NCBI RefSeq assembly: GCF_038396755.1
Contig: NZ_CP149822.1
Coordinates: forward strand, 4,990,001 to 5,054,000
Length of the DNA stretch: 64,000 nucleotides
From: Chitinophaga pollutisoli
GTDB taxonomy: Bacteria > Bacteroidota > Bacteroidia > Chitinophagales > Chitinophagaceae
Direction of reading: 5' to 3'
This document shows, piece by piece, positions 19,461 to 28,530 of this stretch; within the stretch, counting starts at the first letter, position 1; every line of letters starts with the position of its first letter. Position numbers and translations under genes: made by a program. Under the pieces are notes generated by a model. That model searched no databases and had not been told where the DNA came from. It worked only from the letters and a program-made list of their open reading frames with translations.

Positions 19461-20195
19461 TTATTGGTTCTGGTAGGGCATAACCGTGATCTTGGGCTTC
19501 AGGTCGCCGGTGGTCACGCTGTCGATCCCCTGGTACATGATATTGTAGAAACCGCCGCGTGCAGCCAGGGATACTTCCTTGATGGCAAGGGTATCTCCGC
19601 CCGGACCTTTCGCCACGATGTTAAACGTGCCGAGGTTGTTGGCGGTGAACTGGTCGTACTGGCCGCTCATGAAGTCTTCGTATTGACGGCCGCCCCAAAC
19701 GCGGGTTTCGCCGATGTACAGGTCAACGGGGCCGGAGTTGGGAACGAGGTTGAAGAAACGAACGTTCGCCCGGTCGGTTGCCGCGTTGGTCCATGTTTCC
19801 AGGATACGGTGAACGTCTGCGTGGGAACCGTCGCCATGCAGGATCAGCGTGGTATAACGCGAAGTGTCGAAGGGAGCGGATTCAGAGGCCAGCAGCACTT
19901 CGGTACCGAATTTCTTGAAGTCGATCTTGTAGTTTTTCGGCGTAAACAGGGCGCCGTCGGCAGCACCGTACTTGAATTGTTCGCTGTTGATTTTCTTGGC
20001 GTCCATAAAGATGTCTACACCATACTCGGTGCCAAGCGAGTTCACGAAAGCCACGTAGGTAACGGGCTGTTGCGGTTGCGGGTCAGAGTTTTTCAGGCAG
20101 GAGGTGAATCCTGTTGCAGCTACTACGGTCAATGCCGCCAGTGTCCATAAACGGCTCATTTTGGTTACCATGCGCTCTTTGGTTTTTATGTTCAT
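19461..20195 (-). CDS. DUF4397 domain lipoprotein
   Basis: 244 aa. The signal peptide ends in lipobox GFTSC (LKNSDPQ follows). Two DUF4397-type beta-sandwich halves are visible: YVAFVNSLGTEYGVDIFMD (about 47-65) and VRFFNLVPNSGPVDLYIGE (about 143-161), each matching the family pattern of a strand, a short S/P-rich turn and DVY/DLY. DUF4397 proteins are surface or periplasmic lipoproteins of unknown function. Starts at codons 9 and 13 are alternatives. The gene stands alone between a terminator and the beta-lactamase-like gene. Confidence 0.88.
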   Translation of the reverse strand: MNIKTKERMVTKMSRLWTLAALTVVAATGFTSCLKNSDPQPQQPVTYVAFVNSLGTEYGVDIFMDAKKINSEQFKYGAADGALFTPKNYKIDFKKFGTEVLLASESAPFDTSRYTTLILHGDGSHADVHRILETWTNAATDRANVRFFNLVPNSGPVDLYIGETRVWGGRQYEDFMSGQYDQFTANNLGTFNIVAKGPGGDTLAIKEVSLAARGGFYNIMYQGIDSVTTGDLKPKITVMPYQNQ

Positions 20196-20226
20196 TGATT
20201 TGTTACGGTTATGAAGTCAATTTTTG

Positions 20227-21504
20227 TCAGTCTGTATAACGTTGCAGGTCCGGTTTGTATTTTCTTTCCCTTGTCAGTTCCGTTTCATAAATAATGGCGC
20301 CCAGTTCGCGAAGGAATGGTTTTCCAATGGTTTCGTAATCATATGTATCGTCTCCGATGACGCCGTCCGTATTCGTGTAAATGCGGGCGGACAGGAGGAA
20401 TTCGATCTTGTTGGCAAAGTCCGCAAAATACGCGACATCGGTCAGAAAGCCATAAGCCCAGCCGGATTTGTTGTAAATCCTCAGCCCCGCAGGCAGTTGC
20501 ACGCTGGCATCCGCGCCGCCCATAAGGTATTTGGTATAATTCCGGTGGAATTCAGCCGTGTCGTATTTCGGATCTCCTGCCTCGCTTTCCGTTGGCAGCC
20601 TGGACATGTACCGGTATAAAAACCGGTAGTCTTCCTTCGTTAAACGAAAACGTTGGCGGGATGTTACAGTTTCCGGAAAAATTATGCTTTGAAGGATTTG
20701 ATGGAGGTCGCCCAGCGCGATCCGGTTCTTCAAGGAGAAGTCGAACGGTTGTTGTACGAGGGAATCCCCCGCGTAATGCGCCTTTCCGGCCTGTTCTGGC
20801 GCCTGCGAAGGCGTTCCCGGCACGGGGCCGCGGTAATACCGGGGCGCTTGTATGAGCACCGGAACAGTGCCTTCCGGCGTAAAAAAGCGGATGCCGTTGG
20901 TCTGGCGGTTGGCTTCCGGCGAGAGGGGCATGCTGAGGCGGTGGATGATGCGGGCGCCGGCATATCCTTTATCATGGAGGCTTTTATTGAACGCTTCCTG
21001 GCCCAGGAGCTCATAGAGCCGGTTGAACGCATCGTTATCGCTGACCATCAGGATCTTTTTGATGTAATGGGCGGCGGAGGGTTTGCCGGTAGGGGAGGAC
21101 GTATCGGTGTCCGCGGCGGTGGAGATGCCCGGCAGGCTGTCGGTCAGCATATCCGCCGTAGGCGGGATGTCTTGTTTTCGGAGGGTTTCCAGGGCGAGGA
21201 GCGCCGCGGGCAGTTTTACGGTAGAGGCGGGATAGAAGTAGGAGGAGGGGGCCTGGGGCCAGTGGAACTCCTGCAAATGAGGTGTATTGCGCGCGTCGCG
21301 GTCGATCCGGGTATAAAAAATCTCGATCCGGAAAGCTTCCGGATCGGCGAGAGCAGGCCCCAGCCGGGCTGCATGGGCCGCCAGGAGGGAGTCCAGGTAA
21401 TTGTCCGGTTTCAATGGTTTCATGGCGAAATTTCTTCCCTGGTAAGTTTGGCAGTTCGCAAAAAAAACCAATATTGCAGACGCCAACAAAATCCGTTGCT
21501 GCAT
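20227..21504 (-). CDS. Class A beta-lactamase-like serine hydrolase, lipoprotein
   Basis: 425 aa from the ATG giving MQQRILLASA; lipobox FFANC. The beta-lactamase/transpeptidase fold shows SxxK as STVK (Ser94, Lys97), SDN at 155-157 (VSDNDAFNRLYE) and KSG (NKSGWAYG, about 350) in place of KTG. No clear omega-loop ExxLN is seen, and the chain is longer than the about 290 aa of true class A enzymes. It may therefore be a beta-lactamase-related hydrolase of the envelope rather than a resistance enzyme. It is divergent from secDF. No regulator gene is adjacent. Confidence 0.85.
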   Translation of the reverse strand: MQQRILLASAILVFFANCQTYQGRNFAMKPLKPDNYLDSLLAAHAARLGPALADPEAFRIEIFYTRIDRDARNTPHLQEFHWPQAPSSYFYPASTVKLPAALLALETLRKQDIPPTADMLTDSLPGISTAADTDTSSPTGKPSAAHYIKKILMVSDNDAFNRLYELLGQEAFNKSLHDKGYAGARIIHRLSMPLSPEANRQTNGIRFFTPEGTVPVLIQAPRYYRGPVPGTPSQAPEQAGKAHYAGDSLVQQPFDFSLKNRIALGDLHQILQSIIFPETVTSRQRFRLTKEDYRFLYRYMSRLPTESEAGDPKYDTAEFHRNYTKYLMGGADASVQLPAGLRIYNKSGWAYGFLTDVAYFADFANKIEFLLSARIYTNTDGVIGDDTYDYETIGKPFLRELGAIIYETELTRERKYKPDLQRYTD

Positions 21505-21600
21505 AGAAGGAAAATTTGAATGCGAAATCCCTATCAAAACCAATCACATAGTGATTTTATGGCTGTTTTGATCGGGGCTTTAATATATCAATTTAAATTC

Positions 21601-21608
21601 TATCTTTG
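21601..21608 (+). promoter_or_regulatory. Promoter (-7) of secDF
   Basis: TATCTTTG, an exact TAnnTTTG match 39 nt before the secDF ATG. The -33 position is AT-rich without a clear TTG. Confidence 0.55.
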
Positions 21609-21647
21609 CAACTCTTTAAAAATTAGTATTAATAATCCGAAAAGAAA

Positions 21648-24600
21648 ATGCAACTAAAAGGACTGGTTAGATTTTTTACTGCCGCCCTGATCCTTATTTC
21701 TTTGTATCAGTTGTCCTTCACGTTCGTGGTGCGGAACTTTGAGAAGAAGATGAAGGCTGAGGCCGCAGCTGATGTTGCCCGCCAAAATCCCTCCGCCGAA
21801 ACGAAATATCCCGGGAACAAGGAGCTTCAGGCCCTGTACCAGGATACGCTGAACGACCTGGTTAAGGAACGTACGGACTACAAGCTGGACAGCTCCAGTG
21901 GCAAGCAGATTGCGGGATTCCCCTGGAACACCAGCTACATCAAGGCTAAAGAAAAGCAGCTCAACCTGGGCCTCGACCTGCAGGGAGGTATGAACGTGGT
22001 GCTGGAAGTTAGCGTGGAAGACGTTGTCCGCGCCCTGGCCGGCAACCCCAACGATCCTGCCCTCAATGCAGCCATCGCCACCGCCCGCGAGCGTAAGAAG
22101 AACAGCCAGTCCGACTTTGTGACCCTGTTCGGCGAAGCGTACAAGGAAAAGAACCCGAACGGCAAACTGTCGAACGTGTTCGCCAACGCCCAGCTGAAAG
22201 AGATCAACTTCAACAGCACCAACGACCAGGTGCTGAACGTGATCCGCACGGAAGCGAAGGCCGCCATCAAGAATACTTACAAGGTACTGCAAAACCGTAT
22301 CGACAAGTTCGGTGTAGCGTCGCCCACCATCAACCTCGACGAGAACCGCGGTATTATTTCCGTGGAACTGGCCGGTGTGGATGATGCCGACCGTGTACGC
22401 CAGTACCTCCAGGCCAGCGCCAACCTCGAATTCAGGGAAACATACAAGAACAGCGATGAATTCTACACCGCTGTGCTGACGCCCATGAACGAGGCGATCC
22501 GCCGGTCCCTGGGTAATTCACCCATCGTAACCGACACTACCGCGCAGCCCAATGATTCCGCAGCTACCGCTGCCGCTCAGCCGGCCGCCGCAAACGATAC
22601 CGCTTCATTGACCAGCGTATTGTCGAAAGACGTAGCCGCTGCCGGTAAAGATTCCGCCGCCCTGTTGCAGCAGCAGGCCATGAAGGAGAATCCGCTCTTC
22701 GCGATCCTCCGCATGAACGCTACGCAGACGGAAGGCCTGATCCCCAGTTCCACCCTCGGTTACATCGCCACCTCCGATACCGCCACTTTCCGCAAATACC
22801 TGGAAATGCCGGCTGTGAAAGCGGTGATCCCGAAAGACCTGGTGTTCCTCTACGGCCCTTCCAACAAGGAAGACCGCAGCCAGCCCCTGCAGGTGTATGG
22901 TGTTAAGGTGAACCCCTCCAGCCCGAAAGCTAAAATTACAGGCGAAAGGGTAATCGCGGCGAAAGCCGATTTCGGACAGGACAACCACGCGCCCGAAGTA
23001 TCCATGACCATGGACGTAACCGGCACCCGCGACTGGCGCAACCTGACCCGCGCGCTGAAACCCACCAACCCCGACGATCCGAGAACTTTCAACTACGTAG
23101 CCGTAGTACTCGATAACATTGTTTACACCGCTCCTTCCATCCGCGGCGAGATCCCCAACGGCGTCTCTTCCATCAGCGGCAGCTTCACGCTGGAAGAAGC
23201 GCAGGACCTTGCGAACATCCTGGTATCCGGCCGCATGCCGGCTCCCGCCAAGATCGTTCAGGAACAAGTGGTAGGGCCGACCCTCGGCCAGGAATCCATC
23301 GAAGCCGGCGCCAAGTCCTTCATCATCTCCTTCGCCGTGATCTTCGTGCTGATGCTGGTATATTACAATACCGGTGGCATCGTAGCCAACATCGCCCTGA
23401 TCCTCAACCTCCTCTTTACCTTCGGCATCCTCGCATACCTGGGCGCAACGCTCACCATGCCTGGCATCGCCGGTCTGGTACTGACGATCGGTATGGCGGT
23501 AGACACCAACGTAGTGATCTTCGAACGTATCAAGGATGAGCTCAGCAGAGGGAAAACCTACCAGCAGGCGGTGGACGACGGTTACAAACGTTCCTACGCC
23601 CCGGTGCTCGATGGTCACATTACCTCGCTGCTCACCGCGATCATCCTGTTCTATTTCGGCCTCGGCCCCGTACTGGGCTTCGCCACCACGCAGATCATCG
23701 GTCTGATCCTGTCCCTGTTCTGCGGTATCCTCGTATCCCGCATGGTGACAGACTTCTGGATGAAGCGCAAACGCCACTTCGAATACTTCACACCGCTCAG
23801 CCGCAGGATTTTCAAGCACGCGAACTTCGACTTCGTTGGCAAACGCAAGATTGCTTACGTGATCTCAGCGATCGTAATGGTCCTCGGTGTAGGTTCCTTC
23901 TTTAATGGATTCGACCACGGAGTTGACTTTAACGGCGGCCGCAGCTATACCATCCGTTTCGATAAACCGGTAGAGCGGGAAGCCGTACACGGTGCGTTGA
24001 ACAAGATTTTCGATTCCGAGACCTTCGTTAAAACCATCGGCGATAACAACCAGCTCAACATCACCACTCCGTACCGTATCGAAGAGAATACCGACGAAGC
24101 GGCGAAAGACGCAATGGCGAAACTGCACTCCGGCCTGCAGGCTTTCTACGACAGCAAGCCCGATCAGGCTACCTTCGAAGCCAAGTACCTCGTAGGTTCG
24201 CAGACCGTAGCGCCCACCATCTCCGATGACCTGCGTCAGGGAGCCGTATACGCTACCATTCTCTCCATCTTCGTGATCTTCCTGTACATCCTGTTGCGGT
24301 TCAGCAAATGGCAATACTCTATCGGTACCATTTTCTCCCTCCTGCACGACGTACTCGTAACCCTGGCCGTGTTCTCCTTCTGCCGTGGCTTTGTGCCCTT
24401 CGCACTGGAGATCGACCAGCACTTCATCGCGGCGATCCTTACCGTGATCGGCTTCTCGATGAACGATACCGTGATCGTATTCGACCGTATCCGTGAAACT
24501 TTCCGCAACACGAAAGGTCTGGATACCAAATACGTCATCAACCGCGCGATCAACGAAACCCTGAGCCGTACCATCATGACTTCCGTGACGGTATTCCTCA

Positions 24601-24803
24601 CCATCCTCATCCTCTTCGTCTTCGGTGGCGAGGTGACCCGTGGGTTCGCATTCGCAATGCTGATCGGCGTACTGACCGGTGCTTACTCTTCCATCTTCGT
24701 TGCAGCCCCCATTCTGGTGGACTTCGACAAGAAGAACACACTTGCGCAAGAGCGTGAGTCTGTAGTGATCGAGAAGGCTCCGCCGTTAGTGCGTGGCAAA
24801 TAA
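21648..24803 (+). CDS. secDF: Protein translocase subunit SecDF (fused)
   Basis: 1051 aa. SecD and SecF in one chain, an RND-type proton-driven helper of SecYEG. An N-terminal TM helix (about 8-27) is followed by the periplasmic P1 domain with LGLDLQGGMNVVLEV. A low-complexity Ala/Asp/Ser-rich insert (about 293-330) precedes the second half of P1. Next come six TM helices (about 555-705) with VDTNVVIFERIKDEL, then the SecF part with DFNGGRSYTIRF and six more helices containing GFSMNDTVIVFDRIRE. Fusion is usual in Bacteroidota. It partners functionally with yajC, about 4 kb away. Confidence 0.97.
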   Translation: MQLKGLVRFFTAALILISLYQLSFTFVVRNFEKKMKAEAAADVARQNPSAETKYPGNKELQALYQDTLNDLVKERTDYKLDSSSGKQIAGFPWNTSYIKAKEKQLNLGLDLQGGMNVVLEVSVEDVVRALAGNPNDPALNAAIATARERKKNSQSDFVTLFGEAYKEKNPNGKLSNVFANAQLKEINFNSTNDQVLNVIRTEAKAAIKNTYKVLQNRIDKFGVASPTINLDENRGIISVELAGVDDADRVRQYLQASANLEFRETYKNSDEFYTAVLTPMNEAIRRSLGNSPIVTDTTAQPNDSAATAAAQPAAANDTASLTSVLSKDVAAAGKDSAALLQQQAMKENPLFAILRMNATQTEGLIPSSTLGYIATSDTATFRKYLEMPAVKAVIPKDLVFLYGPSNKEDRSQPLQVYGVKVNPSSPKAKITGERVIAAKADFGQDNHAPEVSMTMDVTGTRDWRNLTRALKPTNPDDPRTFNYVAVVLDNIVYTAPSIRGEIPNGVSSISGSFTLEEAQDLANILVSGRMPAPAKIVQEQVVGPTLGQESIEAGAKSFIISFAVIFVLMLVYYNTGGIVANIALILNLLFTFGILAYLGATLTMPGIAGLVLTIGMAVDTNVVIFERIKDELSRGKTYQQAVDDGYKRSYAPVLDGHITSLLTAIILFYFGLGPVLGFATTQIIGLILSLFCGILVSRMVTDFWMKRKRHFEYFTPLSRRIFKHANFDFVGKRKIAYVISAIVMVLGVGSFFNGFDHGVDFNGGRSYTIRFDKPVEREAVHGALNKIFDSETFVKTIGDNNQLNITTPYRIEENTDEAAKDAMAKLHSGLQAFYDSKPDQATFEAKYLVGSQTVAPTISDDLRQGAVYATILSIFVIFLYILLRFSKWQYSIGTIFSLLHDVLVTLAVFSFCRGFVPFALEIDQHFIAAILTVIGFSMNDTVIVFDRIRETFRNTKGLDTKYVINRAINETLSRTIMTSVTVFLTILILFVFGGEVTRGFAFAMLIGVLTGAYSSIFVAAPILVDFDKKNTLAQERESVVIEKAPPLVRGK

Positions 24804-24823
24804 GACCGCAATCATCTTCAGAT

Positions 24824-24863
24824 AAAAAAGGAGACCAGGGTTTTTCCCTGGTCTCCTTTTTTT
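24824..24863 (+). terminator. Terminator of secDF
   Basis: 11-bp perfect stem GGAGACCAGGG / CCCTGGTCTCC with a T5 loop, A6 before and T7 after. Confidence 0.92.
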
Positions 24864-24975
24864 GTGCCGTATCCGTACTATAGGGTTCGTCTGGGCCAGC
24901 AGTTTCCTTAACATTAGGCTTCCATTTACTTTTACTATCTCAATTTCATCTTAAAGCCATTACAACAACATATGA

Positions 24976-25047
24976 GAGCTACCTCTTTATAAGGGAGGCT
25001 CATAGGTGGCTTATAGGTGGCTGCGAGGTAGCTTAGAGGTAGCTCAG
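24976..25047. repeat. Five 11-bp tandem units (AGGTrGCTnnn) with an upstream inverted copy
   Basis: Units start at 24993, 25004, 25015, 25026 and 25037; the last four share AGGTGGCT or AGGTAGCT plus three variable bases, and the first is degenerate. An 11-base inverted copy, GAGCTACCTCT (24976-24986), is the exact complement of AGAGGTAGCTC (25035-25045), so a transcript could fold into a long-loop hairpin. The whole gap 24870-25191 between secDF and the Fe-S gene contains no credible coding frame; it holds only this array and a terminator. Confidence 0.85.
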
Positions 25048-25134
25048 CTGACAATTATATGACCGCAAGCGATGCCTTTGCCGGGCGGGAGGGGCAGTAG
25101 TAGGAATAAAGGGCAATGGTGTGGCAGGGAATGA

Positions 25135-25164
25135 AAAGGGCGGACAGGCATTACCTGTCCACCC
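25135..25164 (-). terminator. Terminator of the IscA-like gene
   Basis: GGACAGG / CCTGTCC stem (25142-25160), extended by GGG/CCC, followed on the minus strand by TTTT. It lies about 28 nt after the stop codon. Confidence 0.7.
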
Positions 25165-25191
25165 TGGTCAATATGATTTCCGGAAGCCGGA

Positions 25192-25536
25192 TTATACGGC
25201 GAAGGAAGTGCCGCAGCCGCAGCTGGAGGAAGCGTTCGGGTTGTTGAAAGTGAAACCGCGGGCGTCCAGGCCATGCTGGAAGTCGATTTCGATGCCCATC
25301 AGGTAAAGGCCATGCGCTTTTTTCATGATCACGGGGATGCCTTCGATATCAAAGGTATCGTCGCCATCCATTTTGGCGTCAAAGCCGAGGATGTAAGACA
25401 AACCGGAGCAGCCGCCACCCTTCACGCCTATGCGCAGGAATTGCGTACGGTCGAAGCTGTCTTCTTCCATGAGCCTTTTCAGTTCTTTTACCGCACCGGC
25501 GGTGAATTTTATAGGAGCTTGCGTAATTGTATCCAT
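25192..25536 (-). CDS. HesB/IscA/SufA family iron-sulfur cluster carrier
   Basis: 114 aa, A-type carrier. The three conserved cysteines are Cys43 in GGGCSGLSY and Cys106/Cys108 in SSCGCGTSF at the C-terminus; they bind a [2Fe-2S] cluster or iron between two subunits and pass it to apo-proteins. No suf or isc genes lie nearby, so it stands alone. The ATG at 25536 gives MDTITQAPIKFT, which fits the usual short N-terminal tail. Confidence 0.95.
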   Translation of the reverse strand: MDTITQAPIKFTAGAVKELKRLMEEDSFDRTQFLRIGVKGGGCSGLSYILGFDAKMDGDDTFDIEGIPVIMKKAHGLYLMGIEIDFQHGLDARGFTFNNPNASSSCGCGTSFAV

Positions 25537-25555
25537 TTATCGAAAAGTTTGAATA

Positions 25556-25563
25556 CAAAAATA
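25556..25563 (-). promoter_or_regulatory. Promoter (-7) of the IscA-like gene
   Basis: TATTTTTG on the minus strand, an exact TAnnTTTG match 19 nt before the ATG. Confidence 0.55.
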
Positions 25564-25667
25564 CGGAAAAATGCCTAAAGTGCGTTGTCACGGGTATGTC
25601 AGCCCCGTGTGCGATTATCTGAAATTTGTATGTAATTTGTTGCCCGGTGCATAACCCGTTACTACAT

Positions 25668-28487
25668 ATGCGATACTATCTATGCCTGGCCCTGGCCTTA
25701 TCCCTTGCCCATTCGGCGCGCGCACAGCAATTTGGCGGCAACCGGCCTGCCGTGAAATGGCGGCAGGTGAATTCGGATACGGTGCGGGTAATATTCCCGG
25801 CCGGGCTTGAAGCGCAGGGCAAACGGGTGGCCGATGTGGTGCACCATATCGCCAGGTCACACACGGCAACGCTGGGCACCACCGTCCGCAAAGTCGATAT
25901 CATCCTCCAGCATGAAACCATGCAAAGCAACGGCTTCGTACAGCTGGGGCCTTTCCGGTCGGTTTTCTATCTCACCCCGCCACCCAATTCCGCCGACCTG
26001 GGCGCCCTCAACTGGGCCGATCAGCTGGCCCTGCACGAATACCGCCACGTCGTACAGAACAACAATTTCCGTAAAGGCGTCAGCAAAGCAGGGTATTACG
26101 TGTTCGGCGAACTGGGCCAGGCCGCCGTGACCAATATCGCCGTGCCTGACTGGTTCTGGGAAGGCGACGCCGTGGTTACCGAAACCGCCCTCAGCCAACA
26201 GGGAAGGGGCCGCCTCCCGGCGTTCTTCGACGGTTACCGGGCATTGGCGCTGTCCGGCAAGGATTACAGCTACATGCAGATCCGGAACGGTTCATTCCGG
26301 AAATACATCCCCAACCATTACCAGACCGGTTACCTCATGACCAGTTTCGGTCGCCTGCAATACGGGCAGGATTTCTGGAAAGGGGTGACCGACGACGCCG
26401 TGCGGTACCGCCGCTTGTTCTATCCTTTCTCCCAAAGCCTGAAACGGCGCACCGGCCGCAACGCCGCGGCTTTCTTCGATACAGCTTTCAAATACTACCG
26501 CAAAAACTGGAGCGCCGCCGCCACCGAGCCCGTAGATACACTCGACGTTCCCATGCCCGCGCTTTCGAAGCGCAATACCGTTGAGAACTTCAGCTACCTG
26601 TACGCTACCAAAGGCCCCGGGCTGGTGTTCCTGCATAACTCTTTCGAAACCATTCCCGCCATCTACCACCATTACGGCACGGGGCGCGTCTTCCGGCAGG
26701 TGGCGCCCGGCGTGGGATTCGATAATTACTTCAGTTACCGCGACGAACATTTCCTCTGGACCGAAAGCCGGTACAACGCCCGCTGGGGCTGGGACGAGCG
26801 TTCGGTTGTCGTAATTTACAAACCCGGCAGCCTCCACAACCGTCATATCCTTACACATGAGCGCCGCTGCTTTTCACCGGATTTGTCCCACGACCATAAA
26901 ACCGTTGTGGTAACCGCGCTCACGCCGGAACAGCAATACCGCCTCGAACTGCTGGACGCCGGTACGGGCGAAGTAAAGGCACGGCTGCCCAATCCCGAAA
27001 ACTGGTATTACACTTACCCGAAATTCGCGCCCGGCGATCAGGCCATCGTGGCCGCGGTGCGCGACAGCACGGGGCGGATGGCGCTTGTGCGCCAGCATGT
27101 GGCGGGCGGGGCCGCGGAGATCCTGGTGCCCTTCGGCATGCGGACGATCGGCATCCCGCTGGTGCACGAAGGCAGGGTGTACTTTACCGCCGCTTTCGCC
27201 GACGCCGATGATATTTACAGCGTTCCCCTCGCCGGCGGCGGCCTCCGCCGGCATACGCACCGCCCCAACGGGGTGCGCCAGGTGGCCGTGTCGGAAGGCA
27301 AATTCGTGTTCAACGAGTTTACGGCCGACGGCTACCGCCTCTTCTCCATGCCCCTCAACGAAGGCGAGCCTTTCAATCCCTCTGCAAATCATCACAGCGC
27401 CTGGTTACAGCCCGATTTCGGCGAAGGGGGCGATATGTTGGGGCAAGTCAAGGATGAAGGAAGAGAGGTCCGTAAATACGCTAAAACACACCGTTTATTC
27501 AATTTCCACAGCTGGCTCCCGGTGATCGACGATCCGGATTACGGATGGTACCTCCTCGGGGAGAACGTGCTGGGCACCTTCCAGACGCGCCTGGGGGCCG
27601 GATACAACCGTAATGAAAGCAGCCCGTCGGTAAGCGGACAGGTGGCCTGGGGCGGGTGGTTTCCCGTGCTGCGCGCAGGGGGTGATTATAAATTCAACCG
27701 GTATCTCAATATCAGCGACACCGTACAGGTACAGTGGAACGAAATGGACTGGTATGCGGGAATGAGCCTGCCTTTGCGGCTGAATTCCGGGAAATTCTAC
27801 CGGGGCCTCACGGTCAGCGCCGATTACCATCAGGTAACACGGACCCGCGCCGGCAACAGCAAATACGCATTCCGGGACGACAACATCCAGTATCTTGATG
27901 TCGGTTTCGGTTTTTCGAACCAGCGGATCAAGGCGCAGCAGCAGATTTATTCGCATTTCGCACAGGGGCTTACGCTGCGTTACAGCAAATCGGTGAACAA
28001 CATCCCCGCGGAGCAGCTTTTCGGCCGGGCAGATCTGTATTTCCCCGGTTTCCGGAACCCGCACAGCATCGTGGTGCAATTGTCGTACCTGCAAAAAGAC
28101 ACGAGCCTGCGTTATGCCTTCAGTGATCCATTCCAATATGCGCGGGGTTACAGCAAGCCATTTTACGAGCATGTTTTCAAGGTGGGATCGAATTATCATT
28201 TCCCGGTGGCTTATCCCGACTGGGGATTTGCCAACCTGCTGTATTTCTCGCGGATCCGGGCGAATGTTTTCCACGACTTTATGACTGCATTCAACTTTAG
28301 GAACCGCCGCCACGTTACATATGAATCGGCCGGCGGGGAATTGTTTTTTGATACGAAAATCGGCAATGTGTTGCCCTTTACTTTCGGGATGCGCTATAGC
28401 CATTTGTTCAACGACAATCCCGGCGACCCTTCGCGGAAGGGGCGTTTCGAGCTGATCATTCCTATCCAGCAACTCTTTTCATACTAA
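25668..28487 (+). CDS. Outer-membrane fusion protein: zincin (peptidase MA-like), beta-propeller and C-terminal beta-barrel
   Basis: 939 aa from the ATG giving MRYYLCLALA, with a Sec signal peptide cut near ARAQ/Q. At 123-127 HEYRH matches the zinc motif HExxH, and WFWEG (162-166) supplies the third ligand Glu165, the pattern of gluzincin peptidase-MA proteins. Next comes a TolB/WD-like propeller (about 300-590), with repeated short strands ending in D or R. The last about 330 residues alternate aromatic strands and end in ...IQQLFSY, as outer-membrane barrels do. I infer a surface or periplasm-facing protease or binding module on its own barrel. The substrate is unknown. The next gene, an AI-2E permease, starts 43 nt later and may be cotranscribed. 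Confidence 0.85.
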   Translation: MRYYLCLALALSLAHSARAQQFGGNRPAVKWRQVNSDTVRVIFPAGLEAQGKRVADVVHHIARSHTATLGTTVRKVDIILQHETMQSNGFVQLGPFRSVFYLTPPPNSADLGALNWADQLALHEYRHVVQNNNFRKGVSKAGYYVFGELGQAAVTNIAVPDWFWEGDAVVTETALSQQGRGRLPAFFDGYRALALSGKDYSYMQIRNGSFRKYIPNHYQTGYLMTSFGRLQYGQDFWKGVTDDAVRYRRLFYPFSQSLKRRTGRNAAAFFDTAFKYYRKNWSAAATEPVDTLDVPMPALSKRNTVENFSYLYATKGPGLVFLHNSFETIPAIYHHYGTGRVFRQVAPGVGFDNYFSYRDEHFLWTESRYNARWGWDERSVVVIYKPGSLHNRHILTHERRCFSPDLSHDHKTVVVTALTPEQQYRLELLDAGTGEVKARLPNPENWYYTYPKFAPGDQAIVAAVRDSTGRMALVRQHVAGGAAEILVPFGMRTIGIPLVHEGRVYFTAAFADADDIYSVPLAGGGLRRHTHRPNGVRQVAVSEGKFVFNEFTADGYRLFSMPLNEGEPFNPSANHHSAWLQPDFGEGGDMLGQVKDEGREVRKYAKTHRLFNFHSWLPVIDDPDYGWYLLGENVLGTFQTRLGAGYNRNESSPSVSGQVAWGGWFPVLRAGGDYKFNRYLNISDTVQVQWNEMDWYAGMSLPLRLNSGKFYRGLTVSADYHQVTRTRAGNSKYAFRDDNIQYLDVGFGFSNQRIKAQQQIYSHFAQGLTLRYSKSVNNIPAEQLFGRADLYFPGFRNPHSIVVQLSYLQKDTSLRYAFSDPFQYARGYSKPFYEHVFKVGSNYHFPVAYPDWGFANLLYFSRIRANVFHDFMTAFNFRNRRHVTYESAGGELFFDTKIGNVLPFTFGMRYSHLFNDNPGDPSRKGRFELIIPIQQLFSY

Positions 28488-28530
28488 ATAACCGTGCATG
28501 CGACCACCTGTTCTGAAGCCGCCATTTTAC

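Noticed and set aside
20227..21504. Antibiotic-resistance beta-lactamase
   Set aside because: SxxK, SDN and KSG are present, but the protein is a long lipoprotein without a clear omega-loop Glu, so a resistance role is not supported.
22605..23819. 404-aa frame antisense to secDF
   Set aside because: Low-complexity shadow frame without motifs or a plausible promoter.
24993..25047. CRISPR array
   Set aside because: Repeats are 11 bp with no unique 30-40 bp spacers and no cas genes nearby.
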